From JALHRI01 sp044351685 (GTDB lineage Bacteria; Pseudomonadota; Alphaproteobacteria; Rickettsiales; UBA3002), in assembly GCA_044351685.1 (NCBI GenBank), contig JBILFK010000097.1:1-6052 (forward strand): a stretch of DNA of 6,052 nt. The letters run 5' to 3'. A model generated the notes under the pieces. That model was not told where the DNA came from. It searched no databases and worked only from the letters and a program-made list of their open reading frames with translations. Each line of letters opens with the position of its first letter. The stretch's first letter is position 1. Shown piece after piece: positions 1 to 6,052 of this stretch. The position numbers and the translations under genes were made by a program.

Positions 1-170
1 TGATCAAACAGGCTGAAACCCTTGTAGATGCGGGCTATGATGTGCGTATTATCTGTTTTGGTGGCGCAAGCCTGCCTCTTATCGAAGTAGTGAACGGCGG
101 CGTAACGTACGAGCGCATTCAGCCAAGCGTGTGGCGTTATATTCTCTACCGGCTCGGATGTTATCGATGA
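1..170 (+). pseudogene. N-terminal fragment of the family 4 glycosyltransferase, in a different frame from the rest of the gene
   Basis: Read from base 3, this frame is open from the left edge to a TGA at 168-170. The peptide begins IKQAETLVDAGYDVRIICFG and later has PSVWRYILYR. This matches the usual first beta-alpha unit of GT4 glycosyltransferases, where a 'RVxKQAxxLxxAGxxV' segment follows the first strand. The first 15-20 residues and the true start codon lie left of the window. The bases TG at 1-2 would fit a GTG valine codon just before the isoleucine. The continuation of the same protein is in the next frame over, a shift equivalent to one lost base (or two gained) somewhere between about 41 and 167, most likely near 150-167. 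It could instead be a separate short upstream ORF coupled to the next one through the ATGA at 167-170. Homology by eye favours one original gene. Confidence 0.75.
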
Positions 171-1186
171 AAAAGCACTTACAGATATGGCTCGATAAAG
201 CCATCCGTACCGCTGGTAACTATTTGTTATCGTTGAAATTTGATGTGGTTACTGCCACGCTTTATGCAGCGGCACGCCACTACCAGCCCGATGTGGTGCA
301 TTGCCATGATTTAAAAACGCTGCCCTGCGGGGTAAAACTCAAAAAAAATCTCGGCTGCAAGCTTATTTATGATGCGCACGAATACGAGCGCGATGTTTTA
401 CCCGTTGATCGTTTTACGAATTACACCGCAAAAATCACCAAACAGGTGATTGCCATTGAAGCCAACGCCAAACAAGCTGACGGCGTGATTACAGTAAGCG
501 CTTCGATTGCCGCTGCGTTGCATCAGCTCATTCCGCTGCCTACAATGCCTTCTGTTATTTTTAACGTGCCGCGCACGATTGTGCCCACCAGTCGTAATTT
601 ACGCAAAGATGCCAACCTGAGTGACGATGTGCCCATTCTTATCTACGTGGGTGGTATTATGCATGCGCGCGGGGTCGATTTCTTGATTTCGGCATTGCAG
701 TTTTTGCCAGAGTTTCATTTGGTTGCCGTAGGCAATAGCCGCCCCATTTACATGAATAAAATTAAAGCGCAGGCAGAAGCCGCAGGAATGGCCGACAGGT
801 TTATTCTACTACCCAGCGTGCCCCCGGGCGAAGTCGTAAGCTATATCGGAACTGCGCATGCTATTGGCGTGCATGCGCTGGAAAGCAGCTGCCTTTCGCA
901 TATTTATTCCATGTCGAATAAAATTTTTGAAATGTCATTCGCGCGCTTACCCATTCTTATCACGCCATTGCTTGATCAACGGCAATTTATCAAAGAATTT
1001 GCAAATGGAATGACCTTTGAAGAAGGAAGTGTTCAAAGCTTTGTAGAGAAAGCCCGCACTATTTTTGCGCATCCTGAGCGCTATCAAATTACTGATGAGA
1101 ATTACGCAAAACTAATCCAGAGTTATGGGTGGCCTGCACAGGAAAAGACATTGCGCGATTTGTATACGCGCGTGTTGCAGGGCTAA
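167..1186 (+). CDS. Glycosyltransferase family 4 (GT-B fold), main body, 5' part displaced by a frameshift
   Basis: The product is probably a cytoplasmic, membrane-associated enzyme that transfers a sugar from a nucleotide donor to a growing glycan; donor and acceptor cannot be read from sequence. Visible motifs are DVVHCHD (290-310), which ends the N-terminal Rossmann region, IYDAHEYERD (around 365-394), DGVITVS, and the start of the donor-binding domain IYVGGIMHARG (641-673). The donor-site segment SNKIFE is at 914-931. Its glutamate is the second Glu of the GT4 EX7E motif; the first position holds Tyr, as in many 'Y-x-PNK-x-FE' relatives. Starts in this frame are GTG 131, ATG 158 and ATG 167. 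None is a natural N-terminus, because the preceding domain part lies in the other frame (1-170). I use ATG 167 because it overlaps the upstream TGA as ATGA, with only a weak GGA at 156-158 before it. The gene ends convergently with the minus-strand oxidoreductase. Confidence 0.88.
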   Translation: MKKHLQIWLDKAIRTAGNYLLSLKFDVVTATLYAAARHYQPDVVHCHDLKTLPCGVKLKKNLGCKLIYDAHEYERDVLPVDRFTNYTAKITKQVIAIEANAKQADGVITVSASIAAALHQLIPLPTMPSVIFNVPRTIVPTSRNLRKDANLSDDVPILIYVGGIMHARGVDFLISALQFLPEFHLVAVGNSRPIYMNKIKAQAEAAGMADRFILLPSVPPGEVVSYIGTAHAIGVHALESSCLSHIYSMSNKIFEMSFARLPILITPLLDQRQFIKEFANGMTFEEGSVQSFVEKARTIFAHPERYQITDENYAKLIQSYGWPAQEKTLRDLYTRVLQG

Positions 1187-2286
1187 CTTAACGCTGAAGC
1201 CACTTTTTGCGCAATTGCCATACTCGCGGTCAGCCCTGGGCTTTCAATGCCAAACAACTGCACCAGCCTTGCAATCCCATGCTGCTTCTCGGTTTGGATC
1301 ACAAAATCACTATCGCCCATACCTTTGCCTGCCAATTTTGGCCGAATGCCGCTATAGGCAGGGCGTAATTCCCGCATTCTCACGTTTGGCCAATATCGGC
1401 TGACTGAATCATAAAACGATGCCACCCGCGTGGCATCCACGCCGTAATCTATGGCGGCATTTTCTGCTAACCACTCGACATCGGGGCCAAACAGGCTTTC
1501 GCCAGCGATATTCATGGTAAAATGCGCGCCAAGCCCCCCAGGCTCGGGCACCGGATACACCAGCCGCGCAAATGGTGCTTTACCGCTCACACCAAAATAA
1601 TTGCCCTTCGCTAAATATTGTTTGGGAATATGCGTGGCATCGTAGCCATGTATAACCGCTGCAAGCGCCTGTGCGCCTATGCCTGCTGCGTTCACTAGCC
1701 GATGCGTGTCTATCGCTTCACCATCAGCCAGCGCCACGGTAAAACGATTGGCATGCACGTCAATACGCGTGATGCGGTTACCATACGCCATCACTCCGCC
1801 ATGTGCCTCAATATCCACAATTAGCTGCTCCATCAGCACGTGAATATCAATAATGCCGCTGCTGGGCGAAAACAGCGCCTGCACGCAGTGCAGCTCCGGC
1901 TCAAGTTTTATCGCCGCTTTTGCACCAATAAACTGTAAATCCATAACACCATTGGCTTCGGCGCGCGCTTTAATGGCATCAAGCTTGGCAATTTCATCGG
2001 CATGGGTTGCCACGATCAACTTGCCCGTTTGCTTGTAGGGAATGGCGCGTGCACGCGCATAATCGTAAAGCAAATGCCGCCCCGCCACGCATAATTCGGC
2101 CTTTAGTGAGCCTGCGGGGTAATAAATTCCGGCGTGAATGACACCCGAATTGCGCGAACTTACCCCCGAACCGAAGGTTTTTTCAGCTTCGGCCACAATC
2201 ACTGATTGGCCAGAAAGCGCCAGCAGGCGGGCGATTGCCAAGCCCACTACACCGGCGCCTATCACTACACTATCGACTGGTTGCAT
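1183..2286 (-). CDS. FAD-dependent oxidoreductase, DAO superfamily, L-2-hydroxyglutarate dehydrogenase/oxidase-like
   Basis: This 367-residue protein has a dinucleotide-binding GAGVVG at residues 10-15 and an acidic residue (Glu33) ending the second strand, the classic FAD-binding start of the DAO (glycine/D-amino-acid oxidase) superfamily. The segment SSRNSGVIHAGIYY (43-56, with His51) followed by PAGSLKA is typical of L-2-hydroxyglutarate dehydrogenase relatives. So are KGNYF (227-231), YPVPEPGGLGAH (244-255) and FGPD (266-269). GIESPGLTAS near the C-terminus (346-355) is the second FAD contact. The family oxidises 2-hydroxy acids such as L-2-hydroxyglutarate to 2-oxo acids using FAD. E. 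coli LhgO is longer (about 420 residues), so the exact substrate here is uncertain. There is no signal peptide. The ATG at 2286 begins just before the FAD fold; no clear ribosome-binding site precedes it. It runs against its neighbours and its link to sugar metabolism is not evident. Confidence 0.92.
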   Translation of the reverse strand: MQPVDSVVIGAGVVGLAIARLLALSGQSVIVAEAEKTFGSGVSSRNSGVIHAGIYYPAGSLKAELCVAGRHLLYDYARARAIPYKQTGKLIVATHADEIAKLDAIKARAEANGVMDLQFIGAKAAIKLEPELHCVQALFSPSSGIIDIHVLMEQLIVDIEAHGGVMAYGNRITRIDVHANRFTVALADGEAIDTHRLVNAAGIGAQALAAVIHGYDATHIPKQYLAKGNYFGVSGKAPFARLVYPVPEPGGLGAHFTMNIAGESLFGPDVEWLAENAAIDYGVDATRVASFYDSVSRYWPNVRMRELRPAYSGIRPKLAGKGMGDSDFVIQTEKQHGIARLVQLFGIESPGLTASMAIAQKVASALS

Positions 2287-2370
2287 CTGTAGAAAAACCC
2301 ACTAAAAAGCTGGCATACATTGCCGTTTGATGCTTAGAAAGCAACCGGCATTCAATCAAATGGGGAAATC
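2287..2370. promoter_or_regulatory. Divergent intergenic region, candidate promoters for the oxidoreductase and the sugar operon
   Basis: This is the only real intergenic gap in the window and it separates two divergent genes, so promoters in both directions are expected here. On the minus strand a TTGATT (complement of 2354-2359) and a TAAGCA (complement of 2331-2336) are 17 bases apart, a fair sigma-70-like pair that would give a leader of about 40 bases before the oxidoreductase ATG. On the plus strand I see no convincing pair. TTGATG (2327-2332) with TTCAAT (2351-2356) has an 18-base spacer, but would leave almost no leader. The plus-strand operon promoter may lie inside the 5' end of the oxidoreductase gene. 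No clear operator repeat was seen. Confidence 0.3.
2362..2367 (+). promoter_or_regulatory. Ribosome-binding site of the epimerase/dehydratase gene
   Basis: GGGGAA lies a few bases before ATG 2371. It is a purine-rich, moderately good Shine-Dalgarno match and supports that ATG, which also sits the expected short distance before the Rossmann glycine motif. Confidence 0.5.
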
Positions 2371-3375
2371 ATGGATATTGCGGGGAAACATATTTTGGTT
2401 ATTGGCGGCGCAGGCTTTATTGGCAGCCATGTCGTTGAAGAGTTACTCAAAACCAATGTTGGCAAAGTCACCGTGTACGATAATTTCGCGCGTGGTAAGC
2501 GCGAATATTTGAATGAATCGCTGAATGATACACGTTGCAGCATTTACCCCAACGGCGGCGATGTGCGCGATACCGATATTTTAAACAGCGCCATGCAGGG
2601 CGTTCACGGCGTGGTACATTTGGCAGCCATGTGGCTATTGCACTGCAAAGATTATCCGCGCACCGCATTTCATGTGAATATCGAGGGTACGTTCAATGTG
2701 CTTGAAGCCTGCGTAAAAAATAACATCGAGCGCCTCGTCTATTCGTCATCGGCATCCGTGTATGGCGATGCGGTGGAAGTTCCGATGACCGAAGAACACC
2801 CCTTCAACAACCGCAATTTTTATGGCGCTACCAAAATTTGTGGCGAAGCCATGTGCCATGCCTTCCATGATCGTTATGGCCTGAATTATGTGGGTTTGCG
2901 CTACATGAACGTCTATGGCCCCCACCAAGATCAAACCGCTGCCTATACCGGCGTCATCCCCATTATGCTGAATAAAATCGACGCAGGTGAGCAGCCTGTA
3001 ATCAACGGCGATGGCTCGCAGGCCTACGATTTCATTACCGTGCAAGATACCGCACGTTGCAATGTGCTTGCCTTACAATCCGATGCGACGGATCAGTTTT
3101 ACAATGTCGGCACCGGCGTGCAGACCAGCATTCGCCAACTGTGCGATCTGATTTTAGAACTTAAAAAATCGAAACTCGAAGTGATTTACAAACCCTATAG
3201 CGCCGATGATGCGCGACAAATGGTGCAAAACCGCATTGGCTGCCCGAAAAAAGCCACGCGTGATTTGAAATTCACCTACGAAGTATCGCTGCGCGAAGGG
3301 CTTCAGCGGTTGATTGACTGGCGTATCGCCACCGGAGGAACGCATGGCACAGCCAGCAAACGCAATGCCGCGTAA
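2371..3375 (+). CDS. NAD-dependent epimerase/dehydratase, extended SDR family (nucleotide-sugar modifying)
   Basis: The 334-residue protein is a complete extended SDR. The cofactor loop GGAGFIG is at residues 12-18. Asp37 ends the second strand, which favours NAD over NADP. HLAA is at 83-86. The catalytic set is Ser127 (in SSSASVYG) with Tyr151 and Lys155 (YGATK). The segment LRYMNVYGP and a later GDGSQAYDFITVQD match the substrate-binding part of UDP-glucose 4-epimerase-like and nucleotide-sugar dehydratase-like enzymes. The likely reaction is C4 epimerisation, or oxidation/dehydration, of a nucleotide sugar in the cytoplasm; the exact substrate is not predictable by eye. It appears to be the first gene of a three-gene run. 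The last 11 codons overlap the start of the aminotransferase gene, so the hydrophilic tail (ending SKRNAA) is read from DNA that also holds the next gene's ribosome site and first codons. Confidence 0.93.
   Translation: MDIAGKHILVIGGAGFIGSHVVEELLKTNVGKVTVYDNFARGKREYLNESLNDTRCSIYPNGGDVRDTDILNSAMQGVHGVVHLAAMWLLHCKDYPRTAFHVNIEGTFNVLEACVKNNIERLVYSSSASVYGDAVEVPMTEEHPFNNRNFYGATKICGEAMCHAFHDRYGLNYVGLRYMNVYGPHQDQTAAYTGVIPIMLNKIDAGEQPVINGDGSQAYDFITVQDTARCNVLALQSDATDQFYNVGTGVQTSIRQLCDLILELKKSKLEVIYKPYSADDARQMVQNRIGCPKKATRDLKFTYEVSLREGLQRLIDWRIATGGTHGTASKRNAA
3334..3338 (+). promoter_or_regulatory. Strong ribosome-binding site that fixes the aminotransferase start
   Basis: GGAGG stands 5 bases before ATG 3344 and lies inside the end of the epimerase gene. 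This decides the aminotransferase start against the in-frame TTG at 3314, which lacks such a site and would add ten unconserved-looking residues, and against the in-frame ATG at 3365. Confidence 0.8.
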
Positions 3376-4522
3376 TAGCACGCCTGCTCGCCAGATAGCC
3401 ATTTCCCTTCCGCTCACCGGCGAAGAAGAATGGCACGCCACGCGTGAACCGCTGATGAGCGGCTGGCTCACGCAAGGCCCCAAAGTGGCCGAATTTGAAA
3501 AACAGTTTGCTGCGCGGCATCAGGCAGCGCATGCGCTCGCCGTTACTTCCTGCACTACAGGGTTGCACTTGGCGCTTGCCGCACTCGATATTCAGCCGGG
3601 TGATGAAGTGATTGTGCCTGCCTTCACATGGGTTTCTACTGCCAATGTGGTCGAATATTGTGGTGCTAAGCCAGTGTTCGTGGATATTGATCTGGTCAGC
3701 TTCAACATCGATGTGACGCAGGTAAAAAGCAAAGTTAGTGCGCGCACTAAAGCGATTATTCCGGTGCATTTATTCGGCCTGTGTGCCGATATTGATGCCT
3801 TGCGCGCCGAACTGCCCACACATGTAAAAATCCTTGAAGATTGCGCCTGTGCGGCAGGCGCTAACTTACGCGGTAAACCTGCCGGAACGTTGGGCGATAT
3901 GGGGGTGTTTTCGTTTCACCCGCGCAAATCCATCACCACTGGCGAAGGCGGCATGGTAACCACCAACAATGCCGAACTGGCCGAACGCATGAACCAACGC
4001 CGCAACCACGGCGCGGGTATTTCAGAAGAACAGCGCCACCGTGGTCCCCGCCCCTATCTGCTGCCAGAATTTGATGTGCTTGGCTTCAACTACCGCATGA
4101 CAGATCTGCAAGGCGCCGTAGGTATTGTGCAGCTGAAAAAGCTCGATACCATGATCGATGAACGAAACGATTACGCGAATTATTATAGCGAAAAATTGGC
4201 GAATATTCCCTGGCTACGCTTGCCCAAAGCATTGCCGCAAAGCCGCCATGGCTGGCAAGCCTATGTTACCTATGTTGACCCTGAACTCGCCCCCATGCCG
4301 CGCAACGACATGATGGAAAAATTGCAAGCCTTAGGCATTGCCACCCGACCTGGCACGCATGCGGTGCATATGCTGGGCTATTACCGCGAAAAATATGGCA
4401 TCACCGCCGAAGATTATCCGAATGCCATGCGCGCCAATAATCACAGCATGGCCATTCCGCTGCATAACCGCATGAACCCCGATGATTTTGATTATATCAT
4501 TGATGCACTAAAGAGTTTTTAG
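3344..4522 (+). CDS. DegT/DnrJ/EryC1/StrS family PLP-dependent aminotransferase (sugar aminotransferase)
   Basis: With the ATG at 3344 the protein has 392 residues, normal for this family. It transfers an amino group, usually from glutamate, to a keto sugar linked to a nucleotide, using PLP in the cytoplasm. The family opening SGWLTQGPKVAEFE is present. A TTG turn (71-73, after SC) should bind the PLP phosphate. Asp166 in LEDCACAAGA should contact the pyridine nitrogen, with Cys169 where many relatives have Gln or His. Lys195 in FSFHPRKSITTGEGGM is the expected Schiff-base lysine. NYRMTDLQGAVG and the late region near MAIPLHNRM complete the fold. The gene overlaps the upstream epimerase by 32 bases and is followed after 2 bases by asnB, so the three are probably co-transcribed and translationally coupled. 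The natural reading is amination of a keto sugar, possibly one made by the upstream enzyme; which sugar is unknown. Confidence 0.95.
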   Translation: MAQPANAMPRNSTPARQIAISLPLTGEEEWHATREPLMSGWLTQGPKVAEFEKQFAARHQAAHALAVTSCTTGLHLALAALDIQPGDEVIVPAFTWVSTANVVEYCGAKPVFVDIDLVSFNIDVTQVKSKVSARTKAIIPVHLFGLCADIDALRAELPTHVKILEDCACAAGANLRGKPAGTLGDMGVFSFHPRKSITTGEGGMVTTNNAELAERMNQRRNHGAGISEEQRHRGPRPYLLPEFDVLGFNYRMTDLQGAVGIVQLKKLDTMIDERNDYANYYSEKLANIPWLRLPKALPQSRHGWQAYVTYVDPELAPMPRNDMMEKLQALGIATRPGTHAVHMLGYYREKYGITAEDYPNAMRANNHSMAIPLHNRMNPDDFDYIIDALKSF

Positions 4523-4524
4523 GC

Positions 4525-6052
4525 ATGTGCGGCATTGCAGGTATTTACCATCTTAACCATGCACCTGCATCACCGGTCACTCTCAAAAAAATGACCGACA
4601 GCATCGCGCACCGCGGCCCGGATGGCGAAGGCGTGTGGAATGAAGGTGCGGTTGGGCTTGGGCATCGTCGCTTAGCGATTATTGATTTATCGCCCGCTGG
4701 GCACCAGCCCATGCTTTCTGCCGATGGTCGGTATATTTTAACGTATAACGGCGAAATCTATAATTACCTGAATCTGCGCACTGAGCTTGAAGCCAAAGGC
4801 TACCAGTTCCGTTCAAATACCGATAGCGAAGTGCTATTGTATGGCTACGCCGAATGGGGCGCAGAAATTGTGCGCAAACTGAATGGCATGTTTGCATTTG
4901 CCATCTGGGATAGGAAAGAGAAATTGCTATTTCTGGCACGCGACCGCTACGGCATCAAGCCGCTTTATTACACGCATCAGGGCGCCATGTTCGCGTTTGC
5001 TTCTGAACAAAAAGCGATTTTGCAAATTCCCGAATTTCAAAAACGCACCGATAAAGAAGCCCTGCTCGAATATTTTACCTTCCAGAATATTTTCACCGAT
5101 CGCACGTTGATTGCCGATATTTCGTTGTTGCCTGCTGGCCACTGCATGTGGGTGGATGCTGAGGCAAAAACCAAAATTCGCACTTGGCAATACTGGGATT
5201 TTCACTTTCGTGAACCCACGCAAAAAAACACGCCGCAAGAATATCGTGAAGAACTTGATAGGCTATTTCAGCAAGCCGTGCAGCGCCAGCTGATGACCGA
5301 TGTCGAGCTTGGCTGCTATCTTAGTGGCGGCATGGATTCGGGTTCGATTACCGCGATTGCCGCGCGCGCCTACCCTTACATCAAAACCTTCACGTGCGGC
5401 TTCGATTTGAATTCGGCATCCGGCATCGAGCTTGGCTACGACGAACGCAGCAAAGCGGAATTCATGTCGTACAAGTTCAAAACCGAACATTACGAAATGG
5501 TGCTGAAAGCTGGCGATATGGAACGTTGCATGCCCAAACTGGCATGGCATCTGGAAGAGCCACGCGTAGGCCAAAGCTACCCTAACTATTATGCCGCCAA
5601 ACTCGCCTCAAAATTTGTAAAAGTGGTGCTTAGCGGCGCAGGTGGCGATGAATTATTTGGTGGCTACCCCTGGCGCTATTACCGCGCAGTGGTGAATGAT
5701 AATTTTGAAGATTATATCGATAAATACTACAATTTCTGGCATCGTCTGGTTCCCAACACGCAACTCAAGCAGGTGTTCGCCCCGATATGGGATGATGTAA
5801 AACATGTATGGACACGTGACATTTTCCGAGACGTGTTCAAGCATCATGAAAACGAGCTTTCTTGCCCTGAAGATTACATTAATCACTCACTATATTTCGA
5901 AGCAAAAACCTTCCTGCACGGCCTACTGGTGGTGGAAGATAAGCTCTCGATGGCGCATAGCTTGGAATCACGCGTACCATTTTTAGATAATGATCTGGTG
6001 GATTTTGCCATGCAATGTCCGGTTAGCATGAAGCTGAATAATCTAGCCGATG
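4525..6052 (+). CDS. asnB: Asparagine synthase (glutamine-hydrolysing), AsnB family, 3' end beyond window
   Basis: The frame is open from ATG 4525 to the right edge, giving 509 residues; the family usually has about 600-650, so the C-terminus is missing. It has two domains. The N-terminal glutaminase begins MCGIAG, with Cys2 the nucleophile after Met removal, followed by HRGPDGEG (29-36), RRLAIIDLS (48-56) and NGE (75-77). The synthetase domain has the ATP-pyrophosphatase loop SGGMDS (267-272), SGAGGDELFGGY (370-381) and SLESRVPFLD (479-488). It hydrolyses glutamine and uses the ammonia with ATP to amidate a carboxylate, aspartate in the classic case. All key residues are present, so it should be active; the loop has Met where Leu is usual. 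It starts 2 bases after the aminotransferase stop, with a weak AAGAG at 4511-4515. In polysaccharide loci such enzymes can amidate sugar acids, so asparagine may not be the product. Confidence 0.95.
   Translation, partial: MCGIAGIYHLNHAPASPVTLKKMTDSIAHRGPDGEGVWNEGAVGLGHRRLAIIDLSPAGHQPMLSADGRYILTYNGEIYNYLNLRTELEAKGYQFRSNTDSEVLLYGYAEWGAEIVRKLNGMFAFAIWDRKEKLLFLARDRYGIKPLYYTHQGAMFAFASEQKAILQIPEFQKRTDKEALLEYFTFQNIFTDRTLIADISLLPAGHCMWVDAEAKTKIRTWQYWDFHFREPTQKNTPQEYREELDRLFQQAVQRQLMTDVELGCYLSGGMDSGSITAIAARAYPYIKTFTCGFDLNSASGIELGYDERSKAEFMSYKFKTEHYEMVLKAGDMERCMPKLAWHLEEPRVGQSYPNYYAAKLASKFVKVVLSGAGGDELFGGYPWRYYRAVVNDNFEDYIDKYYNFWHRLVPNTQLKQVFAPIWDDVKHVWTRDIFRDVFKHHENELSCPEDYINHSLYFEAKTFLHGLLVVEDKLSMAHSLESRVPFLDNDLVDFAMQCPVSMKLNNLAD

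Noticed and set aside
131..166. GTG 131 as the true start of the glycosyltransferase.
   Set aside because: It lies inside the region where the other frame carries the conserved N-terminal segment, and the protein would lack the first beta-alpha unit of the GT-B fold. It also has no ribosome-binding site.
140..175. Programmed -1 ribosomal frameshifting in the glycosyltransferase.
   Set aside because: No X-XXY-YYZ heptamer is in the right phase before the TGA. The five-A run (170-174) begins at the last base of the stop codon, so it is not read before termination.
1181..1208. Possible terminator: GGCT at 1181 pairing with AGCC at 1198, followed by a short T-run.
   Set aside because: The stem has only four base pairs with a 13-base loop and lies within the end of the convergent gene, so it is too weak to call.
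2746..3045. Minus-strand open frame of 99 codons opposite the epimerase gene.
   Set aside because: It has no recognisable motif or ribosome site, and the plus strand clearly encodes a conserved SDR enzyme with its catalytic residues here.
3314..3343. TTG 3314 as an earlier start for the aminotransferase.
   Set aside because: There is no Shine-Dalgarno before it, while ATG 3344 has a perfectly spaced GGAGG.
3272..3769. Minus-strand open frame of 165 codons opposite the epimerase/aminotransferase junction.
   Set aside because: It is opposite well-conserved coding sequence, is rich in His, Arg and Cys in the way of reverse-strand shadows, and matches no known family by eye.
4927..5574. Several open frames of about 60-103 codons on both strands inside asnB.
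   Set aside because: The asnB frame runs unbroken through this region with all family motifs; the others are by-products of its codon pattern.

Overview
The window looks like part of a surface-polysaccharide (O-antigen, capsule or exopolysaccharide type) biosynthesis locus of a Gram-negative proteobacterium. Base composition is close to balanced by eye, coding density is very high, and only one intergenic gap exceeds a few bases. An alphaproteobacterium is my best guess from gene style and the type of FAD oxidoreductase, but nothing here proves the taxonomy.

Layout, left to right. (1) A family 4 glycosyltransferase enters from the left edge. Its N-terminal part is readable in one frame up to a TGA at 168-170, and the rest continues in another frame to 1186. 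The two frames meet at an ATGA, so this is either a one-base indel (mutation or sequence error) or a gene split into two translationally coupled pieces. (2) An FAD-dependent oxidoreductase related to L-2-hydroxyglutarate dehydrogenase/oxidase lies on the minus strand (1183-2286). Its stop codon interlocks with that of the glycosyltransferase. (3) An 84-base divergent gap (2287-2370) is the only place for promoters. (4) A tightly packed plus-strand run follows: an NAD-dependent epimerase/dehydratase of the extended SDR family (2371-3375), a DegT/DnrJ/EryC1/StrS PLP aminotransferase (3344-4522), and a glutamine-hydrolysing asparagine synthase, asnB (4525 to beyond the right edge).

How they may work together (inference). 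The SDR and aminotransferase are the usual pair for altering a nucleotide sugar, by epimerisation or oxidation followed by transamination to an amino sugar. The AsnB-type enzyme could supply asparagine, but in such loci homologues are also known or proposed to amidate sugar carboxylates. The glycosyltransferase would add a sugar to the growing chain. The FAD oxidoreductase has no obvious role in the pathway and its opposite orientation suggests separate expression.

I found no tRNA, rRNA, CRISPR array, insertion sequence or long repeat, and no sign of a radically new system. The most notable points are the broken or split glycosyltransferase and the SDR-aminotransferase-amidotransferase cassette.
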